From: Butyricicoccus_A sp964387535
Lineage (GTDB): Bacteria > Bacillota > Clostridia > Oscillospirales > Butyricicoccaceae
Assembly: GCA_964387535.1 (NCBI GenBank)
Contig: CAYLXH010000002.1
Coordinates: 1-64,000, forward strand
DNA: 64,000 nt
Direction of reading: 5' to 3'
Part shown: in pieces, positions 58,322 to 64,000 of the stretch
How the letters are laid out: each line of letters opens with the position of its first letter
Position numbering within the stretch: the first letter of the stretch is position 1
Position numbers and translations under genes: made by a program
The notes under the pieces: model-generated
Seen by the model: only the letters and a program-made list of their open reading frames with translations
Databases searched by the model: none
What the model was told of the DNA's origin: nothing

Positions 58322-59860
58322 ATGTCAGATAGCGGGAGATTACAAAAGTCAGCAAAAAATATGGTAAGTGGTATTTTTTACCGTATATTTACCACCCTTA
58401 CGGCATTTATTGTTCGGACTGTATTCATCAAATGTTTGAGCAATGACTATTTGAGCGTGAGTGGTTTATATTCCAGCATTCTGTCTATGCTGTCGCTGGC
58501 CGAACTCGGGTTCAGTACGGCCATGATTTTCAGCATGTATGCCCCTCTGGCGCAGAAGGATTATAATAAATTATCTCAGATTATGCGCATGTACAAGGAT
58601 GTGTATCGAGTGATTGGGACAGTGATCCTGATTATTGGACTGAGCCTGGTGCCATTTTTGGATATTCTGATTAGAAATAAACCCGATATTTCTGGTCTGA
58701 CGTTTTATTACCTGCTGTACCTGGGGGACTCTGTCTTATCCTACTGGTTTTTTGCGTATCGCAACGCTATTTTTCAGGCTGATCAAAGGGCATCGATTGT
58801 TTCTACCTACAATAGTGCGTTTAACCTGGTCAAATCAATCTTGCAGATTGTTGTGTTGCTGCGTTTCCATAACTTCACCCTGTATTTGTTGACGCAACTT
58901 GGCTGCACCATTCTACAAAACATCGCACTTGCCATAAAAGCTCAAAAGGATTATCCGGTGTTCCGGCAAGAAAAAAAGTCAGAGCTTGCGACCCATGAGA
59001 AACAGAGAATTATCAATGATGTCAAAGCATTGATGATTCAAAAAGTGTCGTTTAAAGTGCTGAATAGTTCTGATTCGTTGATCATTTCCGCATTTGTGGG
59101 AATTAATTGGGTTGGACTGCTCTCTAACTTTGTGATGATTGAAGAGGCAGTTGTTGCAGTTCTTTCTCAGGTGGTAGGTGCTATTTCCGCTAGTATTGGA
59201 AATTATTTTGCGAAGGAAGATCGAGAATCCAGCTATCAATTATTTCAACGAGTTGAGTTTATGAATTATTGGTTTTATGGATTCTCGTCAGTTGCATTGA
59301 TTACCTTGCTGAATCCATTTGTAGAACTATGGCTGGGAGAAGAGTATATTCTGAGTGATGCGATTGTGGTTGCGCTGATCACCAGATTTTTTGTTGAAGG
59401 TTATATGAATATCATGTCGATGTTCCGCTCCACAATGGGTCTGTTTACACAGGGAAAATATCTCCCTCTGGTTGTCGCTACGTTAAATATTGTGCTTTCT
59501 ATTGGACTCAGCTATCCGCTTGGGGTAGCGGGTGTATTGTTGGCAACACCGCTGGCACGCTGCTGTATCAATGTCTGGTATATGCCATTGGTGATTCACA
59601 GGGATGGGTTCCACAAGCCCGTAGGACCGTTCTATTTTTCGTGCTTTTTTCGCGTTATGTTGCTGACAGCGGTTACCTGCGCAATGGTGGGTATATCCAA
59701 AGTGATTTGCTTCGGAGGCGTTACAGTGGGCGGTTTTATTGCCATGACTTTTTTGACAGCGATTATTCCCAATGCAGTTTTTCTTGTAGTGTTCTTCCGT
59801 ACGGACGAATTTCAGTATTTTTTGCAGTTGGGGAAACGGTTTGTAGTACGGCGCCGATGA
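58322..59860 (+). CDS. Polysaccharide flippase (Wzx/MATE-like)
   Basis: The 512-residue membrane protein has about 14 helices and the oligosaccharide flippase pattern: SAKNMVSGIFYRIFTTLTAFIVRTVFIKCL, LSLAELGFSTAMIFSMYAPLA, and a mid GLLSNFVMIEEAVVAVLSQVVGAISASIGNYFA. It moves the undecaprenyl-linked repeat unit to the outer face for polymerisation by the EpsG-like protein. ATG 58322 gives the expected N-terminus. It is the only flippase in the operon. Confidence 0.92.
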   Translation: MSDSGRLQKSAKNMVSGIFYRIFTTLTAFIVRTVFIKCLSNDYLSVSGLYSSILSMLSLAELGFSTAMIFSMYAPLAQKDYNKLSQIMRMYKDVYRVIGTVILIIGLSLVPFLDILIRNKPDISGLTFYYLLYLGDSVLSYWFFAYRNAIFQADQRASIVSTYNSAFNLVKSILQIVVLLRFHNFTLYLLTQLGCTILQNIALAIKAQKDYPVFRQEKKSELATHEKQRIINDVKALMIQKVSFKVLNSSDSLIISAFVGINWVGLLSNFVMIEEAVVAVLSQVVGAISASIGNYFAKEDRESSYQLFQRVEFMNYWFYGFSSVALITLLNPFVELWLGEEYILSDAIVVALITRFFVEGYMNIMSMFRSTMGLFTQGKYLPLVVATLNIVLSIGLSYPLGVAGVLLATPLARCCINVWYMPLVIHRDGFHKPVGPFYFSCFFRVMLLTAVTCAMVGISKVICFGGVTVGGFIAMTFLTAIIPNAVFLVVFFRTDEFQYFLQLGKRFVVRRR

Positions 59861-59869
59861 GGGGATAAA

Positions 59870-60436
59870 ATGAATGCTACGGAATTGTTATTGTTTGTCT
59901 ACCGACTCAGTCTGCCTACGGTCGTTGTTCTCGCCTTGTTGGTGTCTGTGGGTATTACATATCTACACCGACGTTTTTGCGGGAAGATGTGGTGGAAGCT
60001 TTTCTTGGGAATTGCGGTTGTTCTTTCCGTTTGCGGTATAGTGTATATCACGATCCTTCGGCGGGAGCCCGGAACAGTCCATGTGATGAATTTGGTGCCG
60101 CTGCATTCGTATCGGCTCTGGTTATCCGGGCAGCAGATTGAAGCGCTGCGCAGTAATTTGATGAACATGATACTGTTTGTGCCATTTGGACTGTTGTTTT
60201 TTGCCGTACTGCCGGAACGATGGCCAGTGTGGAAAAAACTGCGACTGGCTATTGTTTGCGGCTGTTTGCTGAGTATTGGAGTGGAATGGATACAATTTAT
60301 CCGGCAGTGTGGTGAAGTTGAGACAGATGATGTAATAAACAATACCATCGGTACGCTGTTTGGAGGCAGCGGTATACCATTGGAATGGATGATCTGGGAA
60401 AAGTGTACGTTGTTGGGGCACAAAAGCGATAGATAA
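59870..60436 (+). CDS. VanZ-family membrane protein
   Basis: The 188-residue protein has about four or five membrane helices. Between them is the VanZ-type signature VHMNLVPLHSYRL-like VMNLVPLHSYRLWLSGQQIEALRSNLMNMILFVPFGLLFF and a late SIGVEWIQFIRQCGEVETDDVINNTIGTLFGG. VanZ proteins give teicoplanin resistance in enterococci by an unknown route; in polysaccharide operons their role is unclear. It starts 9 bases after the flippase stop following GAGGGG. Confidence 0.9.
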   Translation: MNATELLLFVYRLSLPTVVVLALLVSVGITYLHRRFCGKMWWKLFLGIAVVLSVCGIVYITILRREPGTVHVMNLVPLHSYRLWLSGQQIEALRSNLMNMILFVPFGLLFFAVLPERWPVWKKLRLAIVCGCLLSIGVEWIQFIRQCGEVETDDVINNTIGTLFGGSGIPLEWMIWEKCTLLGHKSDR

Positions 60437-60492
60437 ACGGTTGATTTCAGCGATTCCATTCGGAATGATTTGATAAAATGGGGGACAGAGAT

Positions 60493-61722
60493 ATGAAGAT
60501 TGCTATTGCAGGCACAGGGTATGTCGGATTATCCAATGCGGTATTGTTGGCGCAAAAGCATCATGTGGTTGCTGTGGACATATTGGAGGCCAAGGTCAAA
60601 CAGATCAATGAAAAAAAGTCGCCGATCGCAGATAAAGAAATTGAGGAGTATCTGCTTCATAAATCGCTGGATATCACCGCGACGTTGGAGGAAAAAGAAG
60701 CGTACCGTGACGCGGAATATATTATTATTGCAACCCCGACAAACTATGATCCGGTAAAAAACTACTTTGATACGACATCGGTGGAGGCTGTGATTGAACA
60801 AATTCAGACCATCAATTCCGATGCGGTCATCGTTGTGAAATCCACAGTTCCGGTAGGTTATACGGAGAGCATACGGGATAAATACCGTACGGATCGTATT
60901 CTTTTCAGTCCGGAATTCCTGAGAGAAGGCAATGCACTGTATGATAATTTGCATCCCAGCAGGATTATTGTCGGGATTCCGAACGATAACGAAACAATGA
61001 GACAGGAGGCAGAGAGGTTTGCGCAGATCCTTCAGGATTGTGCGCTCGAACATGATGTGCCGATTTTGATTATGAACTCGACAGAAGCGGAAGCGGTAAA
61101 GTTGTTTGCCAACACCTATCTGGCACTCAGGGTCAGCTATTTCAATGAGTTGGATACATATGCAGAGGCCAGAGGGCTCAACACACGAAAGATCATTGAC
61201 GGCGTTTGTTTGGACCCGCGGATTGGGACACAGTACAATAATCCTTCCTTCGGATATGGTGGGTATTGCCTGCCCAAGGATACCAAGCAGTTGTTGGCAA
61301 ATTATAAGGATATTCCGGAAAATCTGATTAAGGCGATTGTAGATTCCAATAGTACACGAAAGGATTTTATCGCGGAACGAATTCTGGAGCAATCCGGGTA
61401 TTATGAGGGAAGCGCCGGAAGGGATGGAACGCCCGGAAATTCTGTGGTCATTGGTATCTATCGTCTGACGATGAAATCGAATTCCGATAATTTCAGACAG
61501 AGCAGCATACAAGGTGTTATGAAACGTTTGAAGGCCAAAGGGGTTGAGGTTGTAATCTATGAGCCGACCTGGAAAAAGGAATTCTTTTTCGGGAGTAAAG
61601 TGATCGCAGATTTTGAAGAGTTTCAGAGGGTTTCTGACCTCATTGTTGCAAACAGGTATGAAGAGTGTTTGAGCAGCGTAAAAGAAAAGCTGTATACGAG
61701 GGATATTTTTTTCCGGGATTAA
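60493..61722 (+). CDS. UDP-glucose 6-dehydrogenase
   Basis: The 409-residue enzyme oxidises UDP-glucose to UDP-glucuronate with two NAD. The N-terminal Rossmann domain has AIAGTGYVGLSNAVLLA (GxGxxG at 7-12). Catalytic Cys259 lies in GYGGYCLPKDTKQL. KSTVPVGYTE and FSPEFLREGNALYD are also conserved. The short size and LREG motif fit the Ugd/HasB-type. It supplies the uronic acid for the glycan and may feed the PP-loop enzyme if that acts on a uronate. ATG 60493 is preferred over 60478; the ribosome site is weak for both. Confidence 0.95.
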   Translation: MKIAIAGTGYVGLSNAVLLAQKHHVVAVDILEAKVKQINEKKSPIADKEIEEYLLHKSLDITATLEEKEAYRDAEYIIIATPTNYDPVKNYFDTTSVEAVIEQIQTINSDAVIVVKSTVPVGYTESIRDKYRTDRILFSPEFLREGNALYDNLHPSRIIVGIPNDNETMRQEAERFAQILQDCALEHDVPILIMNSTEAEAVKLFANTYLALRVSYFNELDTYAEARGLNTRKIIDGVCLDPRIGTQYNNPSFGYGGYCLPKDTKQLLANYKDIPENLIKAIVDSNSTRKDFIAERILEQSGYYEGSAGRDGTPGNSVVIGIYRLTMKSNSDNFRQSSIQGVMKRLKAKGVEVVIYEPTWKKEFFFGSKVIADFEEFQRVSDLIVANRYEECLSSVKEKLYTRDIFFRD

Positions 61723-61738
61723 AAGGGGAGAGATTGAG

Positions 61739-62995
61739 TTGGATGTCATGGAAACACGCTTTTTGGAGGCGCTTTGTGCATCTCTGGAAGGAAGAACTTT
61801 GCAATGGAACACGGCGATTTCAGAACAGCAGTGGCAGCAGTTTTATCATCAGGCAGAGATTCAGAATATTTTGCCGTTGATTTTTGAGGCCGTGTACTCC
61901 TGTCCGGCGAAACAGTCGATTTCACAGGAGCAACAGAAGCTGTATCGGAGAAAGACGATGCAGGATGTGATGCTTCAGACGATCCGAACGGAGAAATTTA
62001 TGGAAATTGAGGCGGCATTGCGTAAGGCGGGGGTGACTCCGCTCATTGTCAAGGGAATTATCTGCCGAAGTTTATACCGTATGCCAGATCACCGGCCTTC
62101 CAGCGATGAAGATTTGCTGATTCGGGAAGACGAGTTTACTCTGTGTCATCAGACGCTGTTAGAACAGGGAATGTCACTGATGAGACCGGAGGAAGACATT
62201 GCAAGTGCGTTTGAGGTATCTTACGGGATGAAGGACAGTCCGCTTCATATTGAAGTGCATAAGCAGCTGTTTTCTCCGGATTCTGACGCCTATGGAGAGC
62301 TGAATCGCTTTTTTGAGGGAGTCTGGGACCGTGCCGTGGAACTGCCGGTCAATGGGACGATGCTGCTGACTATGGGCTATACGGATCAGCTGCTGTATTT
62401 GATTTGTCATGCATTTAAACATTTTTTGCACAGTGGATTTGGATTGCGTCAGGTGTGTGACATCACCCTCTTTGCCAATCAATATGGCAGCGAGATCGAC
62501 TGGCAGCAGGTTCTGGAGTGTTGCCAGAGCATCCGTGCGGATCGGTTTGCGGCTACACTGTTTCGCATCGGACGTAACTATTTAACCTTTCAGCCCAAGA
62601 AAGCGCATTATCCAAAATACTGGAGGGATTTGGAGGTCAATGAAACCGCAATGCTGGATGATTTGTTTGCCAGCGGTGTCTTTGGAGCAAGCAGTATGAG
62701 CCGAAAACACAGCAGTACGATCACGCTGAACGAAGTTGCGGCACAAAAACAAGGAAAACGGAGACGGAACTCACGGACTGCCATGGTTCGCAGCATTTTC
62801 CCCAAAGCGAAGGATCTGAAAGGGAGGTATCCGTATTTGGAGGACAAACCATTTCTGCTTCCCGTCGCATGGGTGAACCGAATGGCAGCCTATCATAAAG
62901 AGACCAAACGAACACGGGGAAATAGTGTGTCGGAAGCGGTTGCCATTGGAGACAAACGCATGGAACTGATGAAGAAATATGGTATTTTGGAATAG
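61739..62995 (+). CDS. Nucleotidyltransferase-like protein (NTP_transf_5 type)
   Basis: The 418-residue protein has the pattern of the uncharacterised nucleotidyltransferase family PF14907: LIVKGIICRSLYRMPDHRPSSDEDLLIREDEF, in which SSDEDLLI would hold the metal-binding D-x-D of the polymerase-beta fold, then LHIEVHKQLF and a helical C-terminal half. Such proteins occur in glycan and lasso-peptide clusters without a fixed role. The likely start is TTG 61739, eight bases after AGGGGAG; ATG 61748 is too far from it. Last gene of the glycan operon; codon use is ordinary. Confidence 0.75.
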   Translation: MDVMETRFLEALCASLEGRTLQWNTAISEQQWQQFYHQAEIQNILPLIFEAVYSCPAKQSISQEQQKLYRRKTMQDVMLQTIRTEKFMEIEAALRKAGVTPLIVKGIICRSLYRMPDHRPSSDEDLLIREDEFTLCHQTLLEQGMSLMRPEEDIASAFEVSYGMKDSPLHIEVHKQLFSPDSDAYGELNRFFEGVWDRAVELPVNGTMLLTMGYTDQLLYLICHAFKHFLHSGFGLRQVCDITLFANQYGSEIDWQQVLECCQSIRADRFAATLFRIGRNYLTFQPKKAHYPKYWRDLEVNETAMLDDLFASGVFGASSMSRKHSSTITLNEVAAQKQGKRRRNSRTAMVRSIFPKAKDLKGRYPYLEDKPFLLPVAWVNRMAAYHKETKRTRGNSVSEAVAIGDKRMELMKKYGILE

Positions 62996-63048
62996 ATAAT
63001 CGAACGAAATAACTGTGTGCAGGAGATAATCATAGGAGGAACGACGTT

Positions 63049-64000
63049 ATGGCAGCAAAAATTTTAATCAGCCCATCCAAATATGTACAGGGTGCAGGAG
63101 AAATGGGGCATTTAGGAGCCTATGCCGAACAGATTGGCAGAAAAGCGCTGGTATTGATCAGTCCGGGTGGGCAGAAACGGTTTGGACAGACGATTCAGGA
63201 CAGTTTTGCCGAGACGGCATGCGATATCGTATTGGAATCATTTCAGGGAGAGTGCTGCATGACCGAAATCGACCGTCTGATTGCTCTGATGAAGGAGCTC
63301 GGATGTGATATGATTATTGGCGTCGGTGGTGGCAAGATTTTTGATACAGCAAAGGCGGTAGCCTATTATACATCACTGCCGGTTTGCATTTGCCCAACCG
63401 TGGCGTCTACGGATGCGCCTTGCTCTGCGATTTCCGTTTTGTACACAGAGGATGGTATGTTTGACCGGTATCTGTATTTGCCGTTCAATCCAGTGTTGGT
63501 ATTGATGGACACGGAGATTATTTGCAAATCGCCAGTCCGTCAGACAGTAGCGGGTATGGGAGATGCGTTGGCTACCTACTATGAAGCGCGCGCGTGCAAA
63601 CGCAGCGGAGCACTGTCGTGTGCGGGAGGGCTGGCGACAGAGGCAGCGATGATGATAGCACAGCTGTGCCGTGATACCCTGCTGCAAGAGGGGCTCAAGG
63701 CAAAGCTGGCACTGGAGCAGAAGGTTTGCACACCGGCTGTTGAAAAAGTGATTGAGGCCAATACGCTGTTGTCCGGAATTGGATTTGAAAGTGTTGGACT
63801 TGCGGCAGCGCATGCCATTAACAACGCTATGACTGTATTGGAAGAATGCCATTCTGCACCGCATGGAGCCAAGGTGGCGTTTGGAACGATGGTGCAATTG
63901 GTATTGGAGGATGCACCTCTGGAGGAACTGGAACAGATTATTTCGTTCTGCATGTCGGTGGGTCTTCCGACCACGATGCAGGAGCTTGGCGTGGAAGAGT
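63049..64000 (+). CDS. gldA: Glycerol dehydrogenase (3' end beyond window)
   Basis: AGGAGG precedes ATG 63049 and 317 codons are in the window with no stop. The N-terminal Rossmann half has SPSKYVQGAGEM, then VGGGKIFDTAKAVAYY (NAD and metal region) and TVASTDAPCSAISVLYTEDG (Asp). The metal-binding His pattern is visible as HAINNAM and HSAPHGAKVAFG. This matches iron/zinc-dependent GldA, which oxidises glycerol to dihydroxyacetone with NAD. About 50 residues are missing at the C-terminus. It lies 53 bases past the glycan operon and may be co-transcribed by read-through or have its own promoter; none is clear. Confidence 0.95.
   Translation, partial: MAAKILISPSKYVQGAGEMGHLGAYAEQIGRKALVLISPGGQKRFGQTIQDSFAETACDIVLESFQGECCMTEIDRLIALMKELGCDMIIGVGGGKIFDTAKAVAYYTSLPVCICPTVASTDAPCSAISVLYTEDGMFDRYLYLPFNPVLVLMDTEIICKSPVRQTVAGMGDALATYYEARACKRSGALSCAGGLATEAAMMIAQLCRDTLLQEGLKAKLALEQKVCTPAVEKVIEANTLLSGIGFESVGLAAAHAINNAMTVLEECHSAPHGAKVAFGTMVQLVLEDAPLEELEQIISFCMSVGLPTTMQELGVEE

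Noticed and set aside
60529..61812. 427-codon minus-strand open frame
   Set aside because: Antisense to UDP-glucose dehydrogenase; no domain, no start signal.

Overview
This window looks like chromosome of a spore-forming, anaerobic, butyrate-producing member of the Clostridia, probably a gut bacterium. The basis is spoIVA next to a SipL-like gene behind a sigma-E-like promoter, a butyryl-CoA:acetate CoA-transferase very like those of gut butyrate producers, rubrerythrin, a glycyl radical enzyme with its activase, and Firmicutes-type promoters and ribosome binding sites. A Butyricicoccaceae/Oscillospiraceae-type organism is my inference; there is no rRNA here to fix it.

Layout. 1-2300: the tail of a fibronectin-III surface protein, a short structured transcript, then a small leftward island (AP2/zinc-ribbon protein, HTH protein, small unknown protein) abutting a tRNA-Gln. 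2545-10740: housekeeping and accessory genes (typA, ridA, but with a divergent LysR gene, rubrerythrin, a sigma-like protein, yqeY, mntP), with a structured transcript of about 215 nt near 4.9 kb. 10.8-20.9 kb: a polysaccharide deacetylase, then a catabolic block: XRE-cupin regulator, BCCT transporter, glycyl radical enzyme (GRE), GRE activase, EutH-like permease, class-I amidotransferase-like hydrolase and isochorismatase-like hydrolase. A 10-N assembly gap lies exactly on the glycyl-radical loop of the GRE. 21-36.4 kb: small regulators, spoIVA/sipL, a HAD phosphatase, metY, a DUF896-cca-HD-yjbQ operon, Xaa-Pro aminopeptidase, a YbjN-like protein, a flavoprotein and an ATP-grasp protein. 36.5-45.5 kb: sstT, an ABC exporter, and a sigma-54 enhancer-binding protein followed by seven 14-bp GCAA-N6-TKGC-type sites, an exact sigma-54 promoter, a TIM-barrel enzyme and a second BCCT transporter. 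45.9-63.0 kb: a 17-gene surface-polysaccharide operon. It has an initiating sugar transferase with PglD/PglE-like partners, glycosyltransferases, an EpsG-type polymerase, a flippase, a pyruvyl transferase, UDP-glucose dehydrogenase and an unexpected QueC-like PP-loop enzyme. The window ends inside a glycerol dehydrogenase gene.

How the parts work together. Two independent transporter-plus-enzyme modules appear built for betaine-like compounds. One is under an XRE-cupin regulator and uses radical chemistry; the other is under sigma-54 control and uses a TIM-barrel enzyme. In each, the enzyme and the BCCT gene are separated by an intercistronic stem-loop. The polysaccharide operon looks self-contained from lipid-linked initiation through flipping and polymerisation. 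It probably makes an acidic (uronate and pyruvate) glycan, with a possible extra modification by the PP-loop enzyme.

Limits: functions are read from motifs and remembered family features without database searches. Promoters, terminators and RNAs are pattern-based predictions.
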